Origin: Perlabentimonas sp964490015
GTDB lineage: Bacteria; Bacteroidota; Bacteroidia; Bacteroidales; Tenuifilaceae
Length of the DNA: 64,000 nt
Reading direction: 5' to 3'
Assembly (NCBI GenBank): GCA_964490015.1
Contig: CAZBBA010000001.1
Span: 41,809 to 105,808, forward strand
The notes beneath the pieces are model-generated. The model had not been told where the DNA came from. It worked only from the letters and a program-made list of their open reading frames with translations, and made no database searches. Positions 42,991 through 52,293 of this stretch are shown here, in pieces; positions within the stretch are counted from its first letter, which is position 1; the number at the start of each line of letters is the position of its first letter. A program made the position numbers and the translations under genes.

Positions 42991-45561
42991 TTAGTCCCAC
43001 TCAATGGTAAACTTTTGCTTCTCCTCCTTCTTTTTCTTAGGGGCGATAGGCTGTTTGCTGTTAATCGGTTTTAAAGAATCGGCTTTAGTTGAGACGCTAT
43101 CCCTTACGGGTTGCGATCGGCTTAAGAACGAGAATTCCTCGCGCAGAATTTCCTTTAACAGAATTCGCTCATTTTGCAGGTTCTGCCTAAACGTTTCACG
43201 TGCACTAGCAGCATCGTAGGCTACTTTAAAGGTATCGTTATTCCCCTCGAGCCTAAGATGAAGTTTTGCTCGTCCCGTTCCATCGTCAATTACTTCGCCA
43301 AACTCACGATTCTGCTCTTTTCGTCCGGATGCCTTACCAAATAGCACATCCGAGAGAAGTACCTGTACTCTATAATCATAGTCGCCCATAAACGAATGTG
43401 TTCCCGACACCGAAAGATTTAGAGCCGATGAGTTTACTTCCATTTCGGGAATAACTACTACCTTATCCTTAATTCTCAGGGTATTCTCCAACGCGTTAAA
43501 CTTAATATCCATTAGCTCATCAACCTGAATAAAGCGCGACAAACTCTTCAGCGGTTCAAGGTTTACTAACCTACCATTTACTAACCTCAGCGAAGCGGTT
43601 GATTCAAGCCTTTTAAAATCTAAATTTTTCCCAATAAATGGTGCCGATATGGCCATCGATCCTATTAGCTCACCAAATAAATTTTTGCTTGTTATGGTTG
43701 TTTGGCCAAAGTTATTGAACGATAAAAAAAGCTGGTTAACATCCAAAGCATCGGCATCAATTTCGGCGGCCATGCTTAAGCCAGTGGAATTGTCGGCTGT
43801 TACCCGAAACTTTCCGGTAAGCATGCCTCCACACGTGCGAGCCAAAAAGCTGTTGCAGTAGAAATTATCGGTTCTAGTATAAAAGCTAGCGCTTATTGGG
43901 TTTGCTTCAAACTGATTGTGAACCAGCTTGTCGATAAAAACATCACCGGTAATGGTGCTTATTCTATCCCAAGTACTCTCGTTTTCTCCCGATGCCGACG
44001 AGGGTGTTACAATTTTAGATAACCATTCCGTGTTTAACGAATCGAGAACGATGCTGGTGTTAACGATTGTTTTTGCATTCCCAAAAATTAACGCAGTGGC
44101 GTTGGTCGCTTGAATTTCGGTTTCAAACCTAGATCCAAAAAATAGCCCTTCTAGCTTTGCATTACTAATATCCTGGTTGCTAATTTTGATGTTTCCTGTT
44201 ACCTCCTTAAGTTCGGGAATACTTCCTGCTTGCTCAAACACTAAACGATGTAAATCGAGAGTTGAATAGAACTTGGAATTCTCGAATGATTGAATAGTGA
44301 TATCCTCTAGGTTATTTATGATTCCAAGAGCCTCAAAATTTCCGTTAACAATCCCGTCAGTAAGGGGCATTTTTACTCCCCAGCTTAAAAAATCGGGGAT
44401 ATAGATTAGCTGATTGATCTTAAAGTGGTATAGCGGGGATGTTAAATTCTTCACTTTAAGCGACCCGGTTAAGCTGGACGAACCCGTTTTTACGCTGAAT
44501 TCTTCGATATCAACCTCCGAGGATTCAGGTTTACCCTGCGATCCATTGGTCAATTTTCCCTTAAGCCGGTTAACCATTAATGTGGGCTTTTGAGGAAGGT
44601 TAATCTCAAAATCTGTTGTGTTAAAATTAAAAGAAATTTGGTAGGGTTTTTCCTTCTTGGTAAAACCTCGTACGCTTAGGTTAAAGGCAACATTACCTCG
44701 AGTCTTGGTTCCCGATGGCACTGAAATGTTATGTTGCGACAGAAACGAAACCAATCCCTCAACACCAAAGTCGTGTCCACTCACGTCGAGCCATGTGGCG
44801 CCGCCCTGCTGTCGGCTAATATTACCTGTAAAGCTTAACTTGCTAGGCCCTAAGCGACCAATGCTGGGCATAATATCGATATGCTCCTCGGCAATTAAAA
44901 AGGAAGTTGAAACTGATGCTTTTTGGTTGCGAACATAATAAAACGAACCTTGCCTAAGAACACCAATCGATACGCTCGATTTAATGTTTAAAAGGGTTTT
45001 CATTTGTGCCAGCTGACCGCGTATATGGGTATCGTGCAGAAGCCCTTTAAAGATCCAACCCGTTCGTAAATCAATATAGCTAACGTTGATGTTATCGAGA
45101 ATTAATGCGTCAAGATTTAGAATCCAGCTGCTTGGACTTTGCTCTGAGGCGTTAAAAATTTCGAAATTGCCTTTCCCCTTGCTGTCATAGTATAAATTGA
45201 TCCAGCCATTCCTTAGCACTAGTTTTTCAAGGTTAAATTCTTTTCGCAGAACACCCATAAGACCTATTCCCACATCAATCTCATCGATGGACAGCAACCC
45301 TGGTTCAAACTCATGAGGTATCGCTATGCTTCCTTCAAAAATTTCTACTCCCTTAAGAGCAACTAAGACTCGAGGAAAACCCCTTATCAACGATACATCT
45401 ACCTGCTTTATTTTTAGTTGAGCGCTCAGTTGTTTGTTTATGGAGTCAATAGTGCTGGACACAATTCTATCCTCAAGAATAAGACGTGCAACGGCAAGGC
45501 TTATGATTATTGCAACAACAAACCAAAGGATGAAAAGAAAAACTTTAAAGGCTAAGCGCAT
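42991..45561 (-). CDS. AsmA-like / translocation-type envelope protein
   Basis: 856 residues. One N-terminal TM (VFLFILWFVVAIIISLAVAR) is followed by a very long beta-rich periplasmic domain with repeated strands, the LSAQLKIKQVDVSLIRGFPR-like segment near the start (AsmA N-terminal signature) and a C-terminal AsmA-like region (~600-780, containing LRLVNGRLVNLEPLKSLSRF). The tail is Lys-rich (PIAPKKKKEEKQKF). Members of the AsmA superfamily are thought to form lipid-conducting bridges between inner and outer membrane. It lies 48 bases upstream of the histidine kinase, on the same strand. Confidence 0.88.
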   Translation of the reverse strand: MRLAFKVFLFILWFVVAIIISLAVARLILEDRIVSSTIDSINKQLSAQLKIKQVDVSLIRGFPRVLVALKGVEIFEGSIAIPHEFEPGLLSIDEIDVGIGLMGVLRKEFNLEKLVLRNGWINLYYDSKGKGNFEIFNASEQSPSSWILNLDALILDNINVSYIDLRTGWIFKGLLHDTHIRGQLAQMKTLLNIKSSVSIGVLRQGSFYYVRNQKASVSTSFLIAEEHIDIMPSIGRLGPSKLSFTGNISRQQGGATWLDVSGHDFGVEGLVSFLSQHNISVPSGTKTRGNVAFNLSVRGFTKKEKPYQISFNFNTTDFEINLPQKPTLMVNRLKGKLTNGSQGKPESSEVDIEEFSVKTGSSSLTGSLKVKNLTSPLYHFKINQLIYIPDFLSWGVKMPLTDGIVNGNFEALGIINNLEDITIQSFENSKFYSTLDLHRLVFEQAGSIPELKEVTGNIKISNQDISNAKLEGLFFGSRFETEIQATNATALIFGNAKTIVNTSIVLDSLNTEWLSKIVTPSSASGENESTWDRISTITGDVFIDKLVHNQFEANPISASFYTRTDNFYCNSFLARTCGGMLTGKFRVTADNSTGLSMAAEIDADALDVNQLFLSFNNFGQTTITSKNLFGELIGSMAISAPFIGKNLDFKRLESTASLRLVNGRLVNLEPLKSLSRFIQVDELMDIKFNALENTLRIKDKVVVIPEMEVNSSALNLSVSGTHSFMGDYDYRVQVLLSDVLFGKASGRKEQNREFGEVIDDGTGRAKLHLRLEGNNDTFKVAYDAASARETFRQNLQNERILLKEILREEFSFLSRSQPVRDSVSTKADSLKPINSKQPIAPKKKKEEKQKFTIEWD

Positions 45562-45649
45562 TCTATAAAAATTTGCAGGTTACTAAGTCTGTTTTACAGT
45601 AAATGGCATAATTTGGTTACTCCTAAAAACACATCTGATTACCCACTCA

Positions 45650-45657
45650 CAAAATTA
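45650..45657 (-). promoter_or_regulatory. possible -7 element of the AsmA-like gene
   Basis: Reverse-strand TAATTTTG lies 89 bases before the ATG at 45561 in the divergent region shared with the TPR-phosphatase gene. The -33 spacing is not ideal. Confidence 0.35.
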
Positions 45658-45782
45658 TGACAAAAACGAATGCATAGGACGCAATTGAAGAGTCTTTTTG
45701 CACTATTAACCGCTCTTTCCAATTAATAAGTTTAAGAAATGAACGGTTTTTGATTTTAATAATATAACCCAAAAATAATTTT

Positions 45783-45816
45783 ATTGTTAATTAGTAATAT
45801 CCATTTTGTACATTTG
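45783..45816 (+). promoter_or_regulatory. promoter of the TPR-SpoIIE gene
   Basis: ATTG at 45783-45786 (-33) and TACATTTG at 45809-45816 (-7) have start-to-start spacing of 26, as in the Bacteroidota consensus. Transcription would begin about 16 bases before the TTG start codon, which supports that start. Confidence 0.55.
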
Positions 45817-45838
45817 TATACATTAAACTAAGGGTGCA

Positions 45839-48061
45839 TTGAGAAGATTTTACAGCCTTATTCTATTGGTTTTACTTCTATTTCCAAGCGCTTTAGCGCT
45901 TGGAAATGACAGGGTTGATAGGCTACTAAGTCGGTTAAACAGGGAGTCGTCCGATTCAGTTAGGTTTGAGATTCTGCTCGAACTGTCGCGCTCGTACAAC
46001 AAGGAGGCAAGAACTAAAAATCAGTGCGTTGATATCCTTAATCAAGCGCTTACGATTGCTTTAGTCGATTCTAACTATAACTATCTTTCAAGGGTTCACA
46101 ATAATTTTGGTGTCCTTTTCCGCAATATTTCGCAGTACGATACAGCCATAGTATACCATCAAAACGCCATCGACTTTGCCCTTAAAGCAAATAACAATCT
46201 TCTTTTGGCCTCGGCATACAACAGCTTAGGGGTTGTTTACAGACGAATGGACAACCACCCCTTGGCCACGCAGTACCATTTACTTGGCCTTAAATCGGCC
46301 GAAATTGTTCGCGACACGGCCAACATTGCCGTCTCGCTTAACAGCCTGGGTAACATTTACTCACTCAACGGCCAGTACAACGAAGCTTTCCGATACTTTA
46401 AAAGAGCTTTAGAATTGGCCAAATCCATGAATAATATTCTTGGACAAGCCATTAACTACAATAACATTGGAGAGGTTTTTGAGTTTATGGGCGTAATGGA
46501 CAGCGCCATGGTATACTACTCCAAATCGCTCGAAGCCAATCAATCCATCAACAGCCAGAAGGGAATTGCCATTTCGTACAATGCCATTGGAAAGGTTTAC
46601 CTTTACAGGGGAGATGCGCTTAAAGCTTACAATCTGTTTTTCAATGCCCTTACTATCGACCTAGTGTTGGGCGACAAAAAATTCATTGCCGACAGCTATA
46701 TCAATATGGGTAAAGTTCTTATTGCCCTTAATAATTACCAAAAAGCCGAGGAGTATACGCGTAAAGGATTACAGTTAGCCAAAGAAATTGGCTCGATTAC
46801 TCACACGCAGTGGGCTTACGAAATCTTAAGCGAGATATTCAAACTCAAAAAACAATACGATGACGCGCTTGAGTACTTTAAGCTAGCCTCGGTGTACAAG
46901 GATAGTCTGCTAAACGAAAAAAATACCCGGGCAATTGCCATGATGGAGGTAATGTATGAGATGGAAAAGAAGGAGCAAGAGATCCGTATACTACGACAAA
47001 CCCAGGAAATAAACAAAAAGGAACTGGCAAGACAAAAAACCAGTCGAAATCTATACTTCGCAGCATTCCTTTTCTCGTTTCTTCTGCTTATTTCTGTGCT
47101 TAATGCGCTTAGCGTAAAACGGAAAGCTAATGCCGTGCTAGCTCAGCAAAAGGCCGAAATTGAGAAGAGCCATAAGATCCTAAGCGATCAGCAAAAGGAG
47201 ATTGTTAAGCAGAATCGTGAGATTGAATTCCAGCGTAATAGCGTTGAGCAGAAGAGTAAACATCTCGAGGAGGCTTACAAGGTGATTGAGGGTTACGTGG
47301 GTAAAATTACCGACAGTATCCGGTATGCCGAAAGAATTCAAAAGGCAATTTTACCTCCACTTACCCAAACCCAGTATTTCTTTTCCGATCATTTTGTTTT
47401 CTACAAACCCAAGGATTTTGTTAGCGGTGATTTTTACTGGTTAACCATTAAGAACGAGACACTTTACCTTGCCGTTGCTGATTGTACAGGTCACGGAGTC
47501 CCTGGTGCATTTATGAGCATTATTGGAATGGATCTATTAAGCCAGGCTGTTAACCAGCAGGGCATTACCAATCCTTCAAAAATCCTCGATTTCCTTAACC
47601 TTGAACTGCGCAATAAGCTACGCAAAGAAGATGGAGAGGAGCTTATCCTTAAGGATAGCATGGATATGGCAATAATTACCAAAAAACTAGGCGAAACCAA
47701 GCTAACCTTTAGCGGGGCACTTGTTCCCGTAACCATTGTTCGAGAGGGGAAAATTGTGCATCATAAACCCCAGTTTACTTCAATTGGAGTATCTACAAAA
47801 CTTTTTAATCGCCCATTCCAGCAAACCGAAATTGAACTTTTACCCAACGACTGGGTGTACATTTTTTCAGACGGCTACATGGATCAGTTTGGCGAGAAGG
47901 AGAACAAAAAGTTTATGCGATCGAGATTTTTTGACTCCCTTAGCTGCATAAGCCATCTATCGGGTGCTAATCAATCTGCCGAGCTAAAAAGAGTTTTTGT
48001 GGAGTGGAGAGGCAATAACGAGCAGATAGATGATGTTTTAGTTCTTGGGCTAAAGGTTTAA
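45839..48061 (+). CDS. TPR-repeat SpoIIE-type protein phosphatase
   Basis: 740 residues from a TTG start with a signal peptide (FYSLILLVLLLFPSALAL). About six TPRs (~30-350; units such as AIVYHQNAIDFALKANNNLL and AFRYFKRALELAKSMNNILG) form a periplasmic sensor. They are followed by a TM helix (LYFAAFLFSFLLLISVLNAL, ~403-425), a coiled coil (~430-485) and a PP2C/SpoIIE phosphatase with metal ligands in SGDFYW, VADCTGHGVPGAFMS and SDGYMDQF. Such proteins dephosphorylate anti-sigma-antagonist-type regulators. The downstream secreted propeller gene starts 6 bases after its stop. Confidence 0.93.
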   Translation: MRRFYSLILLVLLLFPSALALGNDRVDRLLSRLNRESSDSVRFEILLELSRSYNKEARTKNQCVDILNQALTIALVDSNYNYLSRVHNNFGVLFRNISQYDTAIVYHQNAIDFALKANNNLLLASAYNSLGVVYRRMDNHPLATQYHLLGLKSAEIVRDTANIAVSLNSLGNIYSLNGQYNEAFRYFKRALELAKSMNNILGQAINYNNIGEVFEFMGVMDSAMVYYSKSLEANQSINSQKGIAISYNAIGKVYLYRGDALKAYNLFFNALTIDLVLGDKKFIADSYINMGKVLIALNNYQKAEEYTRKGLQLAKEIGSITHTQWAYEILSEIFKLKKQYDDALEYFKLASVYKDSLLNEKNTRAIAMMEVMYEMEKKEQEIRILRQTQEINKKELARQKTSRNLYFAAFLFSFLLLISVLNALSVKRKANAVLAQQKAEIEKSHKILSDQQKEIVKQNREIEFQRNSVEQKSKHLEEAYKVIEGYVGKITDSIRYAERIQKAILPPLTQTQYFFSDHFVFYKPKDFVSGDFYWLTIKNETLYLAVADCTGHGVPGAFMSIIGMDLLSQAVNQQGITNPSKILDFLNLELRNKLRKEDGEELILKDSMDMAIITKKLGETKLTFSGALVPVTIVREGKIVHHKPQFTSIGVSTKLFNRPFQQTEIELLPNDWVYIFSDGYMDQFGEKENKKFMRSRFFDSLSCISHLSGANQSAELKRVFVEWRGNNEQIDDVLVLGLKV

Positions 48062-48067
48062 ATCATC

Positions 48068-49201
48068 ATGCAATATCGCCACATAATAATATTTCTATTC
48101 CTTGCACTGTGGCCTGCATCCACTTTCCCTCAGATTCAACGAGTCGAAGTCCCCAAAAATCTCTTCGCCTTTTCCTTTGAGCAGGACTCCGATGGCCGTG
48201 TATGGATTGGCCTAAGCGATGGAGATACATCGGGTGCATTAGCACTTTACCACAACGACACCATTAAAATGGTATCGGGTCACGAAAACTTGCCAAACGG
48301 ATCGTATCACAGCTCCGTAACGCTAACCGATGGGAGTTTTATGTTTGGTGGAAATATTACCAACAAGCAGGGAAAATCATTGCTTATCTGGGTGTCGAAT
48401 GGACAAGCCGACACGCTACATATTCCCTACACATTAACCAATCCATTTGTAAATTGTATCACATTAGTAAATCGAAGAGAGATTTGGATTGGTACCGCCA
48501 GCGGATTACTGGTAAATAACCGCGGGCAATGGTCGCGACATACAGTAAACCAAGGACTTCCCGATAATTTTATTACGGCAATACATCAGGATTTTAGGGG
48601 TATTGTTTGGATTGGCACCGAACGGGGAATTGCCTATTACATCGACAACCAATTTCGCAGAGTAGAACAGGGGGCGAGGATAATTGGCTCGGCCACCAGC
48701 TTTTATAGCGACAACAGGGGCTACGTCTGGGCAGGATCGCGGTTCACGTCCGATGGGGTAAGCGTATACAATGGCGAGGTTTGGGAAACCTTTTCGGGAA
48801 GGCATGGGCTAGTTGATAATTCGGCCAGTGTATTCCATCAAGACTCAAATGGGCGACTTTGGGTAGGTAGCTGCTACAATAGAACTCGGGGTGGAATTTC
48901 CTCTTTTGATGGTCAAAAATGGACTGGGTACACAACCGAAAAAAATTTAGCTAAACCCTGCGTTGATGCAATAATTTCCGACTCCAGGGGTAGGGTTTGG
49001 ATTGGGGGCTCCCTTACACCTCGAAAGGGAAAAGGGATTACCGTATTCGATAATGATAATTGGCATACCATTGCCAACACTAAGGAATTACCGGCCGAAA
49101 GGGTGATCACATTCTTTTTCGACTCCTACGAACGACTTTGGATATCCTCATTCGAAGGGCTTTATATAGTTGATCCAGAATATTTACTAACAAAGGAATA
49201 G
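48068..49201 (+). CDS. secreted two-component-regulator-propeller (Reg_prop) protein
   Basis: 377 residues with signal peptide MQYRHIIIFLFLALWPASTF. Repeated blades of the Reg_prop type follow: DGRVWIGLSDG, NRREIWIGTASGLLVN, FRGIVWIGTERGIAYY, NRGYVWAGSRFTSDG, SNGRLWVGSCYN, SRGRVWIGGSLTP, YERLWISSFEGLYI. About seven blades, enough for one propeller. Usually these repeats sit in hybrid two-component sensors; here they stand alone without a kinase. Co-transcribed with the TPR-SpoIIE phosphatase, for which it could act as periplasmic ligand-binding partner. Confidence 0.88.
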   Translation: MQYRHIIIFLFLALWPASTFPQIQRVEVPKNLFAFSFEQDSDGRVWIGLSDGDTSGALALYHNDTIKMVSGHENLPNGSYHSSVTLTDGSFMFGGNITNKQGKSLLIWVSNGQADTLHIPYTLTNPFVNCITLVNRREIWIGTASGLLVNNRGQWSRHTVNQGLPDNFITAIHQDFRGIVWIGTERGIAYYIDNQFRRVEQGARIIGSATSFYSDNRGYVWAGSRFTSDGVSVYNGEVWETFSGRHGLVDNSASVFHQDSNGRLWVGSCYNRTRGGISSFDGQKWTGYTTEKNLAKPCVDAIISDSRGRVWIGGSLTPRKGKGITVFDNDNWHTIANTKELPAERVITFFFDSYERLWISSFEGLYIVDPEYLLTKE

Positions 49202-49221
49202 ATAATCAAAAAGTTATAATC

Positions 49222-49881
49222 TTGGCAACCATCGAAGAAAAAATATTTAAACACAGCTTGCTGCTTCCCTCGCTTTTTGTGCTTATTCTTTGGTTAGTAA
49301 CCATCATCGAGCAATCGTTGGGGCTAAGCTTGTACAAGCTGGGAACATACCCACGAACATTAGCGGGCGTAAGCGGTATTCTCTTCACCCCATTTATCCA
49401 CAGCGGCTTTAAGCATCTATTGGCCAATTCCATCCCGCTAATAGTTATGGGTAGTGGAATAATCTACTTTTACCGATCGTTGAGCTATAGAGTATTTTTA
49501 ATAATATGGATCGCTTCGGGTATATGTCTTTGGATAGGTGGCCGGCCTAGCTACCACATCGGGGCCAGCGGCTTGGTTTATGGTTTGGCTTCGTTCCTCT
49601 TCTTTAGCGGGGCCATCCGGCGCGATCCCAGATTAGCTGCAATTTCGCTTGTGATTGTTTTTCTTTACGGTGGAATGATATGGGGCGTATTCCCCATTTG
49701 GCCGTCCATTTCGTGGGAGGGTCATCTCTTTGGTGGTATTTCGGGCTTTGCCTGCGCTATTGCATACCGACATCAGGGGCCACAGCGAAAAGTATACCAA
49801 TGGGAAATTGAAGACGATGAGGTGGAAGAGATAAGCGATGACGATAACATTGGTAATAACCAACCGGCTCATAATGATTAA
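49222..49881 (+). CDS. rhomboid-family intramembrane serine protease
   Basis: 219 residues from a TTG start (no ATG is available before the first membrane helix). Six TM helices. Catalytic Ser116 in HIGASGLVYGL and His168 in WEGHLFGGISGF; the loop-1 motif and the N-terminal FIHSGFKHLLANSIPL (rhomboid HxxxN) are also present. The C-terminal tail is strongly acidic (EDDEVEEISDDDN). It cleaves TM helices of membrane proteins; substrates unknown. It lies 20 bases after the propeller gene. Confidence 0.92.
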   Translation: MATIEEKIFKHSLLLPSLFVLILWLVTIIEQSLGLSLYKLGTYPRTLAGVSGILFTPFIHSGFKHLLANSIPLIVMGSGIIYFYRSLSYRVFLIIWIASGICLWIGGRPSYHIGASGLVYGLASFLFFSGAIRRDPRLAAISLVIVFLYGGMIWGVFPIWPSISWEGHLFGGISGFACAIAYRHQGPQRKVYQWEIEDDEVEEISDDDNIGNNQPAHND

Positions 49882-49952
49882 AACAGCAATAGTGGATATT
49901 GTTAATAAATCAAAAAAACAGCAATATCTAACAGCTTGTTAAATTCATTTTA

Positions 49953-49960
49953 TATTTTTG
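49953..49960 (+). promoter_or_regulatory. probable -7 element of the bactofilin gene
   Basis: TATTTTTG, matching TAnnTTTG, lies 43 bases before ATG 50003 and makes the upstream in-frame start at 49958 unlikely. No well-spaced -33 element is seen. Confidence 0.45.
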
Positions 49961-50002
49961 CCAGTTGTAACTGTTTTTTTAAACCCAATAATATCTACTT
50001 CA

Positions 50003-50404
50003 ATGGCAAAGTATAACGAAAACGAAACAACCTCGAACAATATCAACCTTATTGGTTTAGGCACAGAGATACATGGCGATATTCTCTGCAATGGCGACCT
50101 TAGAATCGATGGTAATCTTGTGGGTAATATTATTGCAAAGGGCAAAGTGGTAATTGGCGAAACCGGGAAGATTAAGGGAGAAATTACCTGCAAAAATAGC
50201 GACATATCGGGCCTTGTTGAGGGTAAGGTAACTGTAGCCGAATTGCTTTCACTAAAATCATCGGCAAAGGTAATGGGCGATATGATAACCAATCGTTTGG
50301 CCATTGAGCCCGGAAGCCGTTTTACCGGATACTGCGACATGAGCGGCACCAACAAAAAAGATATCGAGACTGATTCCTCATCCTCAAATACCGAAGGGAA
50401 ATAA
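50003..50404 (+). CDS. bactofilin (polymer-forming cytoskeletal protein)
   Basis: 133 residues from ATG 50003. A right-handed beta-helix of short repeats is visible: IHGDILCNGDLRIDGNLVGN, IIAKGKVVIGETGKIKGEIT, SGLVEGKVTVAELLSLKSSA, KVMGDMITNRLAIEPGSRFT, ending FTGYCDM. Flexible polar tails lie at both ends. Bactofilins polymerise without nucleotide on the membrane and position cell-wall or division proteins. In Bacteroidota a bactofilin gene commonly lies before the ATP synthase cluster, as here. Confidence 0.94.
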   Translation: MAKYNENETTSNNINLIGLGTEIHGDILCNGDLRIDGNLVGNIIAKGKVVIGETGKIKGEITCKNSDISGLVEGKVTVAELLSLKSSAKVMGDMITNRLAIEPGSRFTGYCDMSGTNKKDIETDSSSSNTEGK

Positions 50405-50415
50405 GGACAATTTTC

Positions 50416-50808
50416 ATGGATACTTCAATCGTCCTTAAAACATTTATTAAGCGACTTACTTTAAAAACGCTGATAGTTGCTGCCATCTGTGCTGCTGTGT
50501 TCTACTTTTTTGCACAGCAGTACTACTTCCATTTTGCGCCCTTGATTTTTCTTTACTTCTACATGGTAAACATAATAGTGTTCAGCGTGCTAATTAAGTC
50601 GCATAATCAGAGCACAGCAAAATTTTCGAGAAGGTTTTTAATTGTAACCATGCTTAAGTTTTTGGGCTCGTTAATATTTGCTGTACTATTCATGTTTTTT
50701 GCCAGAGAGCACATGATTCCGTTCCTGGTGATTTTTATCATTCTTTACTTTCTTTCTCTTAGTCAGGTAGTTCGGGAGTTCCTTGGGTTTGTCAACCAAA
50801 AAAAGTAA
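50416..50808 (+). CDS. small four-TM membrane protein next to ATP synthase genes
   Basis: 130 residues with four predicted TM helices (LIVAAICAAVFYFFAQQYYF, LIFLYFYMVNIIVFSVLI, FLGSLIFAVLFMFF, FLVIFIILYFLSLSQVV). Its place between bactofilin and atpB, its size and topology resemble AtpI-like or other small accessory proteins encoded upstream of Fo genes, which help c-ring assembly or ion supply. The sequence itself does not show a diagnostic AtpI motif, so this is inference from position. Confidence 0.7.
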   Translation: MDTSIVLKTFIKRLTLKTLIVAAICAAVFYFFAQQYYFHFAPLIFLYFYMVNIIVFSVLIKSHNQSTAKFSRRFLIVTMLKFLGSLIFAVLFMFFAREHMIPFLVIFIILYFLSLSQVVREFLGFVNQKK

Positions 50809-50817
50809 TAATCGCGG

Positions 50818-50847
50818 TTGTTTTACGGTTTAAAGTTCCTAATTTTG
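50818..50847 (+). promoter_or_regulatory. promoter of the atpB-E-F-H-A-G cluster
   Basis: TTG (50818-50820) and TAATTTTG (50840-50847) are separated by 19 bases, a good -33/-7 pair 24 bases before the atpB ATG. The -7 box is the left arm of the inverted repeat described at 50839-50871. Confidence 0.5.
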
Positions 50848-50871
50848 AATTCGGTGTAAACTCAAAATTAG
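50839..50871. repeat. perfect 10-bp inverted repeat at the atpB promoter
   Basis: CTAATTTTGA (50839-50848) and TCAAAATTAG (50862-50871) are separated by 13 bases. The left arm contains the -7 element; the right arm ends immediately before the atpB ATG and gives the same -7 sequence on the opposite strand. Confidence 0.8.
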
Positions 50872-51990
50872 ATGAAACCAAGGATATATCTTCCTGTCAC
50901 CATTTTCCTGCTGTTTTATCTTTTTACCCTGCCCCTTTTCGGTGCAGAACGCTCTGCTATTGTGGATACTCTGCATGGCCAGCAAGAACATCATCCTTCC
51001 AAAAAAAAGTTTAACCCTGGCGAATTTATCTTCGATCATATAGGCGATGCTCACGATTGGCACATTGTAACCATAGGGCAAAAGCACATATCGGTACCCC
51101 TCCCCATTATACTTTACAGCCGAACGCGCGGTCAACTCTTTGCATTCTGGTCGAGCAAGTTTCATCATGGTCACGACTCTTACAAAGGTTTTATGCTGAT
51201 GAAAGAGGGTGAACATAAGGGGAAAATTGTGGAGGTAGATCATAATAATCTTATTGTTGAAGGTAAGCTTCCGCTGGATTTCTCCATTAAGAAGAACGTA
51301 GCAGGAATTTGGGTTTCAATCTTCCTGCTATGCATAATCTTTATTCCCATTGCAAACCGATACAAGTTGGCGCCCAATAGTGCACCCAGGGGAATACAGG
51401 GACTGATGGAAATCCTTATCCTATTTATCCGCGACGAAGTTGTGCGCCCCTCCATTGGCGAAAAGCACTACTACCGGTTTATGCCCTTTATGCTCACGGT
51501 ATTTTTCTTTATCTTTTTAAATAACCTGCTGGGGCTAATTCCAATATTTCCGGGAGGTGCAAATATCACCGGGAATATTGCAGTAACCATGTCACTGGCG
51601 TTGGTTACGCTTATTACCATACTTCTAAATGGGAACAAGCATTTCTGGAAGGATATTGTTAATGCTCCGGGCATCCCCGTTTTCCTAAAGCTGCCAATAC
51701 CGATAATGCCGGTTGTGGAGGCTGCCAGCTGGATTATTAAACCCGGAGTGCTTATGATCCGTCTGTTTGCCAATATTCTTGCTGGACACATGATTGCCAT
51801 GGTGCTTTTTTCCCTAATTTTCATTTTTGGGGCAGTTAACGTCTACTTTGGATACTCCATATCGGTAATTACTATTTTGCTTACCGTGTTTATGACACTG
51901 CTTGAATTGCTTGTTTCATTTATTCAGGCCTTTGTTTTCACCATGCTTAGCTCCCTTTTTATAGGTATGGCCGTAGCCGAACATCACTAG
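50872..51990 (+). CDS. atpB: F1Fo ATP synthase subunit a
   Basis: 372 residues, long for subunit a because of an N-terminal signal-like segment (IFLLFYLFTLPLFG) and a His-rich periplasmic region of about 120 residues, both usual in Bacteroidota. The membrane part (~140-372) has five helices with the essential Arg in KPGVLMIRLFANILAGHMIA and the final LLELLVSFIQAFVFTMLSSL. It forms the half-channels through which ions reach the c-ring. First gene of the Fo-F1 cluster. Confidence 0.96.
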   Translation: MKPRIYLPVTIFLLFYLFTLPLFGAERSAIVDTLHGQQEHHPSKKKFNPGEFIFDHIGDAHDWHIVTIGQKHISVPLPIILYSRTRGQLFAFWSSKFHHGHDSYKGFMLMKEGEHKGKIVEVDHNNLIVEGKLPLDFSIKKNVAGIWVSIFLLCIIFIPIANRYKLAPNSAPRGIQGLMEILILFIRDEVVRPSIGEKHYYRFMPFMLTVFFFIFLNNLLGLIPIFPGGANITGNIAVTMSLALVTLITILLNGNKHFWKDIVNAPGIPVFLKLPIPIMPVVEAASWIIKPGVLMIRLFANILAGHMIAMVLFSLIFIFGAVNVYFGYSISVITILLTVFMTLLELLVSFIQAFVFTMLSSLFIGMAVAEHH

Positions 51991-52014
51991 TTATTAACCA
52001 TAAATTTCAAAAAC

Positions 52015-52272
52015 ATGACAACACTTTTCATCATTTTACAAGTAGTAGCAGGCGCTGCTTACGCAAAGATTGGTGCCGCCCTTAGCTCGGGTATTATTGT
52101 ACTGGGAGCATCCTACGGTATTGGAAAAATTGGAGCAACAGCACTCGACTCGATGGCTCGTCAACCAGAGGCAGCTGGCGATATTCGCAGCGGCATGGTG
52201 GTTTCAGCAGCGCTAATCGAAGGGGTATCGTTTTTTGCTATCATTATCTGTGCTCTTGTAATCCTTCTTTAA
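52015..52272 (+). CDS. atpE: F1Fo ATP synthase subunit c
   Basis: 85 residues, two TM helices joined by a polar loop (DSMARQPEAAGDIRSGM with the conserved RQP). The ion-binding carboxylate is E69 in SAALIEGVSFF. The Na+-type signature (Gln in helix 1 and a Ser/Thr after the Glu) is absent, which points to H+ as the coupling ion. Ring-forming proteolipid between subunits a and b in the gene order. Confidence 0.96.
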   Translation: MTTLFIILQVVAGAAYAKIGAALSSGIIVLGASYGIGKIGATALDSMARQPEAAGDIRSGMVVSAALIEGVSFFAIIICALVILL

Positions 52273-52293
52273 ACCAGCTAAAACCTCATTGCC

